DNA from: Paenibacillus radicis (ex Xue et al. 2023)
GTDB taxonomy: Bacteria; Bacillota; Bacilli; Paenibacillales; NBRC-103111
Length of the DNA: 64,000 bases
Reading direction: 5' to 3'
NCBI RefSeq assembly: GCF_024722015.1
Contig: NZ_JANQBD010000018.1
Coordinates: 124,001 to 188,000, forward strand
Shown piece by piece: positions 44,202-54,144 of the stretch; within the stretch, counting starts at the first letter, position 1, and the number at the start of each line of letters is the position of its first letter. Below the pieces are notes generated by a model. It worked only from the letters and a program-made list of their open reading frames with translations, was not told the origin of the DNA and did no database searches. A program made the translations under genes and the position numbers.

Positions 44202-45569
44202 ATGAAAAAAATGAATTCGGTTCTTACTTTGGGGGTTCTCAGTTTGTCAATGCTTGTGTCAGGCTGCGGAGCCGGTACGAGTAGCAGTACCAGCAGTCCA
44301 GCCAGTGACAAGCCTGCGGATAATACAAAGCCGGCCGTTGCGGCTAAGACACCAGAGAATGTAAATTTAGTCTTCTGGGATGAAAACGCCGGACCTGATC
44401 GTACACCCTATTTACAGGAAATTATCAAACGCTTTCAAACGAAAAATCCGAACATTACGGTTGAATATGTCGGTATTCCTTTTTCTTCGGCCAAGCAGAA
44501 GTATGATGTTGCAATTGCTTCCAACGATACACCGGATATTGGTGGGGTCACTGGGATATGGATTTCCGACTTTGCCGCCAAAGGTACACTCTTGGCCTTG
44601 GATCCTTTCTTCGATAAATGGAGTGACAAGAACAAAATCACTAAAAGTCTAGTCGATTACAACCGCACCTTGGTGCCTGACAAGAAGCTGTATCAAATTC
44701 CCGGTACCATGTATATGGATGACTTCTGGTACCGCCCCGATTTGATAAAAAATGCGGGTCTGAAGCCCCCTACAACATGGAATGATTTTTTCATCGATGC
44801 TGAGAAGCTGACAGATACCAGCAAGAATCAATTCGGCTACACCATCCGCGGGGGCTCAGGAAGCATCAGTCAGTTGACTACTGCGATGTATGCTTATTCG
44901 GGTGTGGAGCATTACTTTGATCCGAAGGGCAAAGCGACAGTAAATGATCCAAAGAACCTGGAGTTTTTGAAGAAATATGTAGGGATGTATAATAAATATA
45001 CACCTACGAGTGATATTACGAATGCCTATAAAGAAATGGTAGCCGTATTTGATACGGGAACAGCAGCAATGGTTCAGCATAACTTTGGTTCTTACAACAA
45101 TCATCTGCAAGCACTTGGCGAAGGAAAATTCGCATCAACGATTTTACCAAAATCAGATACCGGCAAAACAATCGTGGCTCCAACTGCCAATGGTTATGGT
45201 ATTTTCAAAAACAGCAAGCACCCTGAAGAAGCTTGGGAGTTTTTCAAATTTATTCTTTCCAGTGAATCCCAAGCGTATTGGAATGAGAAAATCGGTCAGA
45301 TGCCTATTAATGTAGACGCATTGCAAAGCGACTATGTGAAAAAATCACAACATATTCAAGACGGTGCCAATGTAATGGCTGATAAAGACACGGTTGTATT
45401 AGATGTACCGATCTATTTACCTGATTACAGCAGCATACTGGCTCAGACATTAGAGCCTAATTTCCAAAAGGTAATGGCGGGAACGATGACAGCGGAAGCC
45501 TTTCTTGATGGCTGGGCCAGCGCGATGGAAAAGGCAAAAGTGGAATATGATAAGGGAATCAAGAAATAG
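44202..45569 (+). CDS. Sugar ABC transporter substrate-binding lipoprotein
   Basis: A 455-residue family-1 solute-binding protein. Lipobox SMLVSGCGAG (Cys near residue 24), Ser/Thr-rich linker, then VNLVFWDENAGPDRT. Later FWYRPDLIKNAGLKPPTTW and HPEEAWEFFKFI are typical of the family. The substrate is unknown; the neighbouring GH3 and cohesin genes suggest a plant-type glucan or xylan oligomer, but this is inference. Confidence 0.92.
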   Translation: MKKMNSVLTLGVLSLSMLVSGCGAGTSSSTSSPASDKPADNTKPAVAAKTPENVNLVFWDENAGPDRTPYLQEIIKRFQTKNPNITVEYVGIPFSSAKQKYDVAIASNDTPDIGGVTGIWISDFAAKGTLLALDPFFDKWSDKNKITKSLVDYNRTLVPDKKLYQIPGTMYMDDFWYRPDLIKNAGLKPPTTWNDFFIDAEKLTDTSKNQFGYTIRGGSGSISQLTTAMYAYSGVEHYFDPKGKATVNDPKNLEFLKKYVGMYNKYTPTSDITNAYKEMVAVFDTGTAAMVQHNFGSYNNHLQALGEGKFASTILPKSDTGKTIVAPTANGYGIFKNSKHPEEAWEFFKFILSSESQAYWNEKIGQMPINVDALQSDYVKKSQHIQDGANVMADKDTVVLDVPIYLPDYSSILAQTLEPNFQKVMAGTMTAEAFLDGWASAMEKAKVEYDKGIKK

Positions 45570-45607
45570 CTGAAACTTGCAGAATCATCAGACAGGACTG
45601 TAGTCTG

Positions 45608-45644
45608 ACCCATCCGACAATTTAAATACGATGTTCGGATGGGT
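45608..45644 (+). terminator. Terminator-like hairpin after the binding-protein gene
   Basis: ACCCATCCGA pairs with TCGGATGGGT around a 17-base loop. No strong T run, so read-through into the sensor kinase gene is possible. Confidence 0.6.
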
Positions 45645-45720
45645 TGGATTCCACTTTTCCTAGAGTAGTCCTAGCCCTCTATTCAATTTGCCTTATGATT
45701 AAAACCATGGAGGGGTTACC

Positions 45721-47496
45721 TTGTCTTTTATTCAGAATCGTTCGTTGAAATCAACTATTTTGTGGATATCTATCCCTATTACTATGCTGTTTGTTTTTAC
45801 TACCGGATTATTTTCCTACCTGCTTGCGTCCGATCAACTTCAGCAGAATGCATTTACGAGTATTTCCGATACCGTCTCACAAACCGAAAGCTTTCTAAAC
45901 GATAAATTAACCGATCTGGTAACGAGTTTAACAATTATCGATAATGATGCCGACTTATCGGATATTACATTACGCACTGAAAATCCTTCTTATAATCTGC
46001 AGCCGGGTGATTTCCTTCAATTAAATAGAGTCTTGAACAGAGCCTTCCCAGATCGAAGCTTGATCGATTCAACATTACTTTCTTACAACAATGATCGTCA
46101 AGCGTTCTACAGAAAAGATGACCTGACCGAATTAGTGAAGATTTCACTTGAACCTTACAAGCTTGTGCAGGCAACCGACCCCGCTTCTATTATCCATTGG
46201 CTAACACTACACGCTGATCCCATTGTGACTACATTTAATCAAAACAAGAGTGGGAAAGTAATTAGCTTATATAAACTGCTGGGTAAAGACATGGAACATA
46301 TTAAAGGTATTATCCTTTTCAATATAAAAGATTCATTTTTTCAAACGATATTAAATAATCCAACTATCAGTAATAATGGTTATCTATGTCTCATTAGTGC
46401 GGAAGGGATAATTTCCTACAAGAAAGTTGAGGATAAATATGGTATTAAGGATTCAGAATTGCAGTCGCAAATATTACAAACTACGCAGGGATCCGGAAAA
46501 ATTACAATTACTAACGAGTATGGGAAAGAAATGTTGGTTGTTTACGATACTTTAAAAATCAATAAATGGAAAATTGCTGCGGTTGTGCCTAAGGAAGAAT
46601 TATTCAACAAAGTGAGTTACATCAAATACCTGATCCTCGTTTTAATGTTCATTTTGTTTGTCATCGTGATCTTCTTTTCTAATTTTCTGGCTAACATTAT
46701 TTCAAAGCCGATCATTAGGCTCACTCGAAAAATTAATACAATCCAAGAAGGCAACCTTGACATCGAATTCAGGGAAATGCCGCAAAATGAGATCGGCATA
46801 CTGAATAGAGGTGTTCGGGATATGATTCATAGGATCAAACAGCTGCTTACTCAAATAGAGAACGAGCAAGAAAAGAAACGGAAAGCAGAATTAGAAGCGC
46901 TGCAGTTTCAAATCAGGCCGCATTTTCTATATAACACGCTGTATTCTATCAAGCATCTAATCGAAATGGACGAGAAAAAGGAAGCAAGCCGGATGGTGTC
47001 CGCGCTCTCGGATTTCTTCCGTATCTCAATTAGTAGAGGCAGCGAAATCATTCCTGTATCTCAAGAAATAGAACATATCAATCATTATTTTACAATTCAA
47101 GAGCTGCGATATGGTGATAGTTTTACCTTTGAAATTGAGATGGAGCCGGCTATATTGGATTACAAAATTGTAAAGTTGACCCTGCAGCCACTGATTGAGA
47201 ATGCGATTTATCACGGAATGAAGAACATTCGCACGAAGGGGCATATTCGTATCAAGGGATTTATTCAGGATGATGATTGCGTGATCCTCATTGAGGACAA
47301 TGGTGCGGGTATGTCCGCTGAACAGCTCGCCACAATCAATGCTTCTTTGTCGGACAAGCGTACCGGAGAAGAGGGGGCCGGCTTCGGGATTTCTAATGTG
47401 CATAAGAGGCTGCAGTTGAATTATGGCATGAAGTACGGACTCAGCTATGAGAGTAGTCCTGAAACGGGAACCGTAGTAATCGTCACATTCAGATAA
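45721..47496 (+). CDS. YesM-type sensor histidine kinase
   Basis: A 591-residue membrane sensor. Helix 1 at about 13-33, extracellular sensing region of some 265 residues, helix 2 at about 302-322, HAMP (325-378), histidine-kinase domain with QIRPHFLYNTLYSIKHLIEM (phospho-acceptor His401) and ATPase domain with LIENAIYHGMKN (N box) and EDNGAGMS (G box). TTG start with GGAGGGG. It pairs with the regulator 68 bases downstream and probably senses the sugar carried by the importer just upstream. Confidence 0.93.
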   Translation: MSFIQNRSLKSTILWISIPITMLFVFTTGLFSYLLASDQLQQNAFTSISDTVSQTESFLNDKLTDLVTSLTIIDNDADLSDITLRTENPSYNLQPGDFLQLNRVLNRAFPDRSLIDSTLLSYNNDRQAFYRKDDLTELVKISLEPYKLVQATDPASIIHWLTLHADPIVTTFNQNKSGKVISLYKLLGKDMEHIKGIILFNIKDSFFQTILNNPTISNNGYLCLISAEGIISYKKVEDKYGIKDSELQSQILQTTQGSGKITITNEYGKEMLVVYDTLKINKWKIAAVVPKEELFNKVSYIKYLILVLMFILFVIVIFFSNFLANIISKPIIRLTRKINTIQEGNLDIEFREMPQNEIGILNRGVRDMIHRIKQLLTQIENEQEKKRKAELEALQFQIRPHFLYNTLYSIKHLIEMDEKKEASRMVSALSDFFRISISRGSEIIPVSQEIEHINHYFTIQELRYGDSFTFEIEMEPAILDYKIVKLTLQPLIENAIYHGMKNIRTKGHIRIKGFIQDDDCVILIEDNGAGMSAEQLATINASLSDKRTGEEGAGFGISNVHKRLQLNYGMKYGLSYESSPETGTVVIVTFR

Positions 47497-47564
47497 CAGT
47501 AGCTTTTCTATAGTGGATGCTAACTAAATACGTATTACGAAATTAAACTCCAGGGAGGACCAGT

Positions 47565-49139
47565 ATGTATAAGGTTGCAATTATTGATGACGAAGTCATT
47601 ATTACCCGTGGTTTAAGTAAAAACATCGAATGGGAGGCCAACGGGTTTGAAGTTGTGGGCACTGCAATGAATGGTGAGGAAGGCATGAGTCTCGTAGCAG
47701 AGAAACGACCACACTTAATTATTACCGATATTCGTATGCCTTTTGTTGATGGTTTCGAGTTTACTGAGCAGGTAGTTAAGGCTTATCCCGATACTAAAGT
47801 TTTGATGCTGACTAGCTACGATGATTTTGATTATGCCAAGAGGGCGCTGCAGCTTAAGGTGTTTGACTATTTATTAAAGCCAGTTGATTCTGGCAAATTA
47901 CTTGATACGGCGAAGCGTGCAATTAAAGAGCTTGAATATGAGTCCGAAATAAAACAGAAGGTCATTGAAGGATTACCACTCTTGAGACAGCAATTTTTGG
48001 TAAAGCTGTTTAACGGGAAATTGACTCCGGAGGAAATTAATTCGGGTATCGACTTCCTCGGTCTCCAACTAACTGCTGAACGATTTGTAGTTATTTTACT
48101 GAAAGCAGATGATTATAGTTACCCTGAATACCAGAACAGGTTTGGAAAAGAAATCCTCAAATACTGTATTATCAACGTTTCCGAAGAAACGCTCTCCAGC
48201 TTGGCAAAAGGTCTTGTCTTTAATTCTAATGAGGACGAGGTCGTAATCATTGTGTTTGCTGAAGGCGATCGGGAGAAAGCTGAACGTCAGGCTTATGAGA
48301 TCGCGGAAGCCATCCGTGTTAATGTAGAGAAATTTTTGAAAACTACGGTGACGGCAGGCATTGGTTTTTCTTATGAGCTGACAGCAGAAATTGCATTCTC
48401 CTATCAGGATGCCCGATCTTCGCTGGAGTTCCGTCACATTTTAGGGACGAATCGCGTACTAACTATTTCCGATACTGGTCTGGGCCCTCGCAAAGACTCA
48501 ACACAATTTGACGGTATGGAGAAGGAATTGGCTTTGAAGGTCAAGTTAGGATTGGAGGGGGAGGCTCTATCCATCTTAAATACGATGGAGCAGTCCATCA
48601 TTGAGAGCCAATCGATTTCCTTGTCGAAGATGCGTTTGATCGGAGTTGGAATTACCGTTCTGCTGTATAAAGAATTAGAGGAGCAAGCAAAACAATTAGA
48701 TGATTTTTATACGATTTATAACCAACAACAGCAAATGCAAACGGTCTATGAGATATTTGCTTGTATTCGCAAGCTCGTGATCGAGTTGGTATCCATCGTC
48801 AATCATCAACGCGACAAACAGATGAAGAAAGTGATCCATCGCGTTGTGGAGTATATGGAACTTCATTATGATCAAGAGGGTCTTTCTCTACAGGATGTTT
48901 CAAGCGTAGTACATATCAGTCCCACCTACTTAAGTATTATTTTCAAGAAAGAAAAAAACATTAATTTTAGTGAATTTCTCAATCAGCTGCGTATGAAAAA
49001 GGCCATGGAGCTGCTAAGAATGTCTGATTTAAAGTCGTATGAAGTAGCTGAAAAGGTGGGCTTCAAGAATCCGCATTATTTCAGTCTTTGTTTCAGAAAG
49101 TATACAGGTGTATCCCCTTCGGAATATAAGAATGCGTAA
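47565..49139 (+). CDS. YesN-type response regulator (REC plus AraC HTH)
   Basis: A 524-residue response regulator. The receiver domain has IIDDEVIITRGL and phospho-acceptor Asp55 in IITDIRMPFVDG, then KPVDSGKL. The centre is a long region of unknown fold (about 130-410). The C-terminus is an AraC double HTH (SLQDVSSVVHISPTYLSIIF; SYEVAEKVGFKNPHYFSLCF, GVSPSEYK). CAGGGAGGACC site with ATG. Likely activates the importer at 42348 and perhaps the GH3-cohesin pair downstream. Confidence 0.93.
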   Translation: MYKVAIIDDEVIITRGLSKNIEWEANGFEVVGTAMNGEEGMSLVAEKRPHLIITDIRMPFVDGFEFTEQVVKAYPDTKVLMLTSYDDFDYAKRALQLKVFDYLLKPVDSGKLLDTAKRAIKELEYESEIKQKVIEGLPLLRQQFLVKLFNGKLTPEEINSGIDFLGLQLTAERFVVILLKADDYSYPEYQNRFGKEILKYCIINVSEETLSSLAKGLVFNSNEDEVVIIVFAEGDREKAERQAYEIAEAIRVNVEKFLKTTVTAGIGFSYELTAEIAFSYQDARSSLEFRHILGTNRVLTISDTGLGPRKDSTQFDGMEKELALKVKLGLEGEALSILNTMEQSIIESQSISLSKMRLIGVGITVLLYKELEEQAKQLDDFYTIYNQQQQMQTVYEIFACIRKLVIELVSIVNHQRDKQMKKVIHRVVEYMELHYDQEGLSLQDVSSVVHISPTYLSIIFKKEKNINFSEFLNQLRMKKAMELLRMSDLKSYEVAEKVGFKNPHYFSLCFRKYTGVSPSEYKNA

Positions 49140-49231
49140 GAGTGAAACCAAGAACGATAAGTCAGCAACTTGGTTTGCGGTTTTGGAAGCAATGTTTACT
49201 TTTAGCATTGGATTATTTAAGGAGGTGATGA

Positions 49232-49273
49232 ATGTTGTATCTTTCGAATATTAGAGAGCTTGATGAAGTCTAA
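49232..49273 (+). CDS. Possible 13-residue micro-ORF with a perfect ribosome binding site
   Basis: AAGGAGGTGA lies three bases before an ATG that opens MLYLSNIRELDEV and then stops. The site is stronger than those of most real genes here, but the peptide is tiny. It may be a leader peptide or the remains of a lost gene. Confidence 0.3.
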   Translation: MLYLSNIRELDEV

Positions 49274-49454
49274 TTGTAGTCTTAGATAATTAGGGAGGGG
49301 GAAATAAACTGAGAAGTCCGCCTATATTCCGATGAGAGGGTAAAACTTAAATGTAAGCGCTTTAAATCGAGGTTATAAATAGAATATGCATTAAAAATTA
49401 CAACAGTGGGAACGAATAGTCTCTTATTCATCAATACCTTAGGAGGGGTTCTGT
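49274..49454. promoter_or_regulatory. Upstream region of the GH3 gene with a near-consensus cre
   Basis: TGTAAGCGCTTTAA at 49352-49365 fits the cre consensus except the penultimate base, which suggests CcpA control of the GH3 gene. AGGAGGGG at 49441-49448 is its ribosome binding site. No clear -35/-10 pair found. Confidence 0.45.
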
Positions 49455-52205
49455 TTGGCTTATAGCTTTTATAATTCGAAAAAATTCACAGTAGCTGCAC
49501 TGATTATGTTATTGACCTTTACTCTTAACTTCACTAGTGGCGTTCTTGCTGCTGTTCCTCCCCAGTTGTCCTGGATGGATGCTTCGCTTGCACCTGAAGT
49601 GCGTGCTAATCTTCTTGTCAATGCGATGACGCTGGATCAGAAAATCCAGCAGCTCGCCGGGAAAAGCGGTGCGATTCCGGAGCTTCCTGAGTGCGGAAGT
49701 CCCGGCCGACACGTACCTGGCATCCCTGAGCTGGGAATCCCCACATTCCGGATCACTAACGGTCCTGTGGGTCTTGGCGGTGGTGACTGCTCCCCACAGG
49801 ATAAGGCTACAGCGTTGCCTGTCGCACTTGGTCTTGCAGCTAGTTTCGATACAGACCTTGCGTACAAGTTTGGTGACTTGATGGGGCAAGAATCACGTAC
49901 CCTTGGATTGCACGAGCTGGAGTCACCCGGAATGAATCTTGCGCGCGTGGGAGAAGGCGGCCGAAACTTTGAGTACTTTGGTGAGGATCCTTACCTTTCC
50001 GGAACTATGGCTTCGAAGGAAATACGCGGGATTCAAGCTAACAACATCATAGCCATGTCGAAGCATTACGTGCTTAATGACCAGGAGCAGAACCGGATGT
50101 CAGTCAACGTGAACGTCTATGATAATGTACTTCACGAACTCTACCTTCTGCCTTTCGAGATGTCAGTTAAGGATGGCGGCGTCGGTTCGATCATGTGCTC
50201 GTACAATCGTATCGGAGGCACTTACGCCTGCGAAAACCCATATACGCTGAACACTGTTCTTCGAGATATGTGGGGCTTTAAGGGATATGTACAGTCCGAC
50301 TTTGGAGCTACACACTCTACTGCCCCTGCGCTTAACGCCGGCTTGGATTTTGAAATGCAGTCTGCCAGCAACTTCAGTGTTACAAAAATTAATGCTGCAC
50401 TTGCTGATGGCAGTCTTAAGATCGAAACAATAAACCAAGCGCTCTATCGCCGTTACTTGCAGATGTTCAGATTCGGTATTTTCGACCGACCAATTGTACA
50501 TGGAACCATCAATGCAATTGCCAACGGAACAAAATCACGTGAGATGGCCGAGCAAACTGCTGTTTTACTTAAGAACGAGGGTCAACTGTTACCGCTAAAG
50601 TCCACCGTGACAAGCATTGCTCTGATTGGTCAGTCGACTTTCGTTGATGCAGCAGTCGCTGGCGGAGGAGGCAGTTCGCGGGTCCAACCGTTGTATACGG
50701 TCACACCGCTCACGGGTCTGCAAAACGCCCTGACGAAACTCGGCTCGAACGCGACAATCAACAAGGTGACGGTAGCCAATAACAACAGTAACCTTAGCGA
50801 TGCAGTTGCTGCAGCGCAAGCGGCCGATGTTGTCATATTGATGGCTGGTGTCGTAACCAGCGAAGGCAGCGACCGCCCCGATCTGTCCCTGCCAAATAAC
50901 CAGGATGCGCTGATCTCAGCTATCGCAGCAGCAAACAATAAAACTGTGCTTGTGCTTAAGGACGGGGACTCGGTTCTGATGCCTTGGGTCAATAAAATCC
51001 CTGCGATTCTCGAGGCCTGGAACCCGGGTCAAGAGGATGGTAACGCCGTAGCTAATCTGCTGTTCGGTTTCGCCAATCCATCAGGCAAGCTCCCGGTGAC
51101 TTATCCAGTCGCTAAGGCGGACACACCTACGAGCTCTGCAGATCGCTATCCTGGCATCGGTTCAGGCATCCCACAGGTATATTACTCTGAAGGGCTGCAA
51201 ATGGGTTACCGCTGGTATGACTCCCAAAACATTAAACCGCAATTCGCCTTCGGCTACGGCTTGTCTTACACGAACTTCAAGATTTCTAATCTTTCCATTT
51301 CGCAGCAGTTTAATGATGGGAACGTACCGATCGAGGTATCCTTCCTCGTAAAGAACACAGGAAACGTTGCGGGCGCCGAGGTGCCTCAGGTTTATCTGGG
51401 TCTGCCTACTATTGCGAACGAGCCGCCGAAGCGTTTGGTAGGCTTCAAGAAAGTTTCCCTCAGCCCGGGTGAGGAGAAGCAAGTCAAGATCACGATCGAT
51501 CCAGCTGCGTCGAACCATCCGTTATCCATTTGGGATACCACTGCACAGACATGGAAGACCCTTGACGGCAAGTACGATGTGTATGTTGGAAATTCCTCGG
51601 AAAACATTAATTTGACCAGTTCCTTTAGAGTGCATCATACAATGGCTACTTTGAGCGGAAAAATTTCCGTAAATAAAGGGGAAACTTTCGCATTGAAATA
51701 CGGCTTGAAAAATGTAACGAGCAGTGTTTATCAAGGCATTTACGGGCAAGACTTGACAGTTAACTTTGACCCGAGCCAATTCGAATTTGTAGGTGCAAGT
51801 TCTTTGAAATCAGATCTGGCTGTTGTAAGCCAAACTCCAAGTTCTGACGGCACTGTGCGAATTATGCTCGCAGGTCTAGGCAAAGGGATTACTGCAGATA
51901 GCGATTTTCTGAACATCCAATTTAGGCCAAAAGCCGATTTGCGTTCACCTAAAGATATTACTTTATCGTATATTTCTATTGCTGGCTCGAATGGAGAGAA
52001 GGTTAATTTGTCCAATGTAGGAAGCTATAAAGCAGATATTAATAAAGACGGCTTTATGGATATCGGCGACTTGGCCATAATTGCTGCGGCGTATGGAAAA
52101 ACTTCCGGCAGCGCGGATCGGGTACAGTATAAGACAATGGATTTTAACAACGATAACATAATCAACATTATCGATCTTGTCTTTGTAGCACAACAAATCA
52201 ACTGA
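49455..52205 (+). CDS. Secreted GH3 beta-glycosidase with cohesin-like module and C-terminal dockerin
   Basis: A 916-residue exported glycosidase. Signal peptide (1-33); GH3 N-domain (about 55-345) with GYVQSDFGATH carrying the nucleophile Asp282; GH3 C-domain (385-600); FnIII-like domain (about 623-715); a cohesin-like beta-sandwich (731-850); and a type I dockerin (about 858-916) with two calcium loops, DINKDGFMDIGDL and DFNNDNIINIIDL. The activity is probably beta-glucosidase or beta-xylosidase. TTG start. The dockerin may bind the cohesin of the SLH protein encoded next, holding the enzyme on the cell surface. Confidence 0.92.
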   Translation: MAYSFYNSKKFTVAALIMLLTFTLNFTSGVLAAVPPQLSWMDASLAPEVRANLLVNAMTLDQKIQQLAGKSGAIPELPECGSPGRHVPGIPELGIPTFRITNGPVGLGGGDCSPQDKATALPVALGLAASFDTDLAYKFGDLMGQESRTLGLHELESPGMNLARVGEGGRNFEYFGEDPYLSGTMASKEIRGIQANNIIAMSKHYVLNDQEQNRMSVNVNVYDNVLHELYLLPFEMSVKDGGVGSIMCSYNRIGGTYACENPYTLNTVLRDMWGFKGYVQSDFGATHSTAPALNAGLDFEMQSASNFSVTKINAALADGSLKIETINQALYRRYLQMFRFGIFDRPIVHGTINAIANGTKSREMAEQTAVLLKNEGQLLPLKSTVTSIALIGQSTFVDAAVAGGGGSSRVQPLYTVTPLTGLQNALTKLGSNATINKVTVANNNSNLSDAVAAAQAADVVILMAGVVTSEGSDRPDLSLPNNQDALISAIAAANNKTVLVLKDGDSVLMPWVNKIPAILEAWNPGQEDGNAVANLLFGFANPSGKLPVTYPVAKADTPTSSADRYPGIGSGIPQVYYSEGLQMGYRWYDSQNIKPQFAFGYGLSYTNFKISNLSISQQFNDGNVPIEVSFLVKNTGNVAGAEVPQVYLGLPTIANEPPKRLVGFKKVSLSPGEEKQVKITIDPAASNHPLSIWDTTAQTWKTLDGKYDVYVGNSSENINLTSSFRVHHTMATLSGKISVNKGETFALKYGLKNVTSSVYQGIYGQDLTVNFDPSQFEFVGASSLKSDLAVVSQTPSSDGTVRIMLAGLGKGITADSDFLNIQFRPKADLRSPKDITLSYISIAGSNGEKVNLSNVGSYKADINKDGFMDIGDLAIIAAAYGKTSGSADRVQYKTMDFNNDNIINIIDLVFVAQQIN

Positions 52206-52266
52206 TTGTATAAGTGGGGGGAGGTAAGGCTCCCTCCTGCTTTTACCGAAAGGATGGGTCATCGGA

Positions 52267-54045
52267 GTGAGACGAAACATACGGTCATTTAGCTTAATGT
52301 TGCTCGTAGGTATCCTGTTAATGATTCCGAGGTTTGCTTATGCAGCCGGTACGCCGACTTTTGCCATGCAATTGAATAATGCGCAGGCAACAGTGGGGAA
52401 TGAAATTCAGGTTACCGTTACCGGCAACAATATAACTGATTTGTCTGGTTACGAAATGAATATTGATTATGATAATACATTGCTGGAGTTAAAGAGTGCT
52501 AAAAGTAGCGTTTCGGGATTTTCCGCGGTAATTCCTCAAACCGATGGCCGCCATTTGCAATTTGTGTTCAGCAAATTAAGTGATGTATCTGGTGAGAATG
52601 GAACTATGGTTCTCGCCACCGTAACATTCAAAACAGTGGGTTTGGGGAAAACAACTATTCAGTTGAAGGATTTAATCCTTGTGGACAGTAAATTGAATTC
52701 TCAGACCATTAATGGAAATGCCAATGTGACGGCATCAATTGTTACGAGTTCAAATAACGGTGATAATGGCTCAAATAGCGGCAACGATGGTTCACAGAGC
52801 AATCCAAACAGTGGTTCAACAGCGAATCGTGGTTTAGGAGGCATCAATAATCCAAATAACCAGGGAATCATTATTTTACAAGCTACTGATGCCAAACTGG
52901 ACGCGATAACGAAGATAGCAACCTTTGTATTAAATAAAACAACTTTAGAAAGTACAATTCAGCAGGCGGAAGTAAATGAACAGGGTATAAAAATTATAAA
53001 AATAATAATGAATGAAGTATCGGGTGCGACGGCATATAAACTACAGGTTCCCTCTATTTTTCTTTCGAGTAATGGAAGTTTGATTCAAATACAGGTTGTT
53101 TCACCCATTGCTTCTGTGCTCCTCTCGAGCAGTATGTTTCATGAAAATGAAATAACTAATGAAGATATCGCACTACAAATCGGAGACGCAGGGCTCAGGA
53201 AGCTAAATGAAAGCTTAATCAGCCAGATTGGAGATCGCCCCGTTATTGATATTAGCTTGAAGTCTAGCAACAATACAATATCCTGGAGCAATCCGGATGC
53301 CCCGGTAACCGTAAGCGTGCCATATTCACCCAATGTAGAAGAGCTTCAATCGCCCGAGCATATCGTGGTTTGGTATCTGACAGGGGATGGACAAGTTGTG
53401 CCGGTATCAAACGGCAAGTATGATGCGACAACAGGCTCAGTGGTTTTTAAAACGACGCACTTTAGCGAATATGCGATAGCATTTGTACAAAAAACATTTA
53501 ATGATATCACTTCTTTGGACTGGGCTAAAAAACAGATTGAAGTATTGGCTTCAAAAGGGATTATTAACGGCGTAACTGAGCAAATGTTTGTTCCCAATCA
53601 GCCGGTCACACGTGCCGACTTTTTACTCTTATTGACACGTACTTTAGAATTGAACCGAAGTAAGGGGCTGGGAGACAAGTTTGCCGATGTATATGAAGAT
53701 GACTACTACGATGAAGCATTAAGGATAGCCAGAAAGGCAGGGATTACGGAGGGCGTGGGCAATAATTTATTTAAGCCTCACGATTCGATTACTAGGGAAG
53801 ATATGATCGTAATGACAGAACGCGCGCTGAGAGTGACAAAGCAAATGACGAGCAAGTCAAAAGAAGGATATGTAAAACAATTCAGCGATTATGCACAAAT
53901 TTCGGATTATGCTCTTTCTAGTGTAGCAGCATTAGTCGATATGGGCTTGGTACAAGGGTATGATAATGCTATTCATCCGAAGGAAACTACGAATAGAGCG
54001 CAGGCGGCTGTACTAATGTATAACATTTATTCTAATTTAAAATAA
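52267..54045 (+). CDS. Cell-surface anchor protein: cohesin domain plus three SLH repeats
   Basis: A 592-residue exported protein. Signal peptide (1-27); cohesin-type beta-sandwich (31-160: QATVGNEIQVTVTGN, then YEMNIDYDNTLLELKSA); Asn/Gly/Ser linker (160-200); a 200-residue module shared with the PL6 protein at 8349 (about 205-405, IVVWYLTGDGQVVPVSNGKY); three SLH repeats (408-592). No catalytic domain. Layout resembles OlpB/SdbA-type anchoring scaffoldins of cellulosome makers, but with one cohesin. GTG start with AAAGGATGG. It sits 61 bases after the dockerin enzyme and is very likely cotranscribed with it. Confidence 0.9.
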   Translation: MRRNIRSFSLMLLVGILLMIPRFAYAAGTPTFAMQLNNAQATVGNEIQVTVTGNNITDLSGYEMNIDYDNTLLELKSAKSSVSGFSAVIPQTDGRHLQFVFSKLSDVSGENGTMVLATVTFKTVGLGKTTIQLKDLILVDSKLNSQTINGNANVTASIVTSSNNGDNGSNSGNDGSQSNPNSGSTANRGLGGINNPNNQGIIILQATDAKLDAITKIATFVLNKTTLESTIQQAEVNEQGIKIIKIIMNEVSGATAYKLQVPSIFLSSNGSLIQIQVVSPIASVLLSSSMFHENEITNEDIALQIGDAGLRKLNESLISQIGDRPVIDISLKSSNNTISWSNPDAPVTVSVPYSPNVEELQSPEHIVVWYLTGDGQVVPVSNGKYDATTGSVVFKTTHFSEYAIAFVQKTFNDITSLDWAKKQIEVLASKGIINGVTEQMFVPNQPVTRADFLLLLTRTLELNRSKGLGDKFADVYEDDYYDEALRIARKAGITEGVGNNLFKPHDSITREDMIVMTERALRVTKQMTSKSKEGYVKQFSDYAQISDYALSSVAALVDMGLVQGYDNAIHPKETTNRAQAAVLMYNIYSNLK

Positions 54046-54057
54046 TCTATTGAAATC

Positions 54058-54120
54058 CCGCAATAATGCAATGAAAGGAGATGCTTTCAGCACCTCCTTT
54101 CATTGCATTATTCGGTTTTT
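54058..54120 (+). terminator. Rho-independent terminator with very long stem
   Basis: A 22-base-pair stem (CCGCAATAATGCAATGAAAG onward) with one bulge, a 13-base loop, then TTTTT. It ends the GH3-anchor operon. Confidence 0.93.
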
Positions 54121-54144
54121 CTCTATTTTAAGGAGGTTACATCT

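Noticed and set aside
49455..54045. A classical multi-enzyme cellulosome
   Set aside because: There is only one cohesin on the anchor and one clear dockerin in the window, and no large scaffoldin. The evidence supports at most a two-protein display pair.
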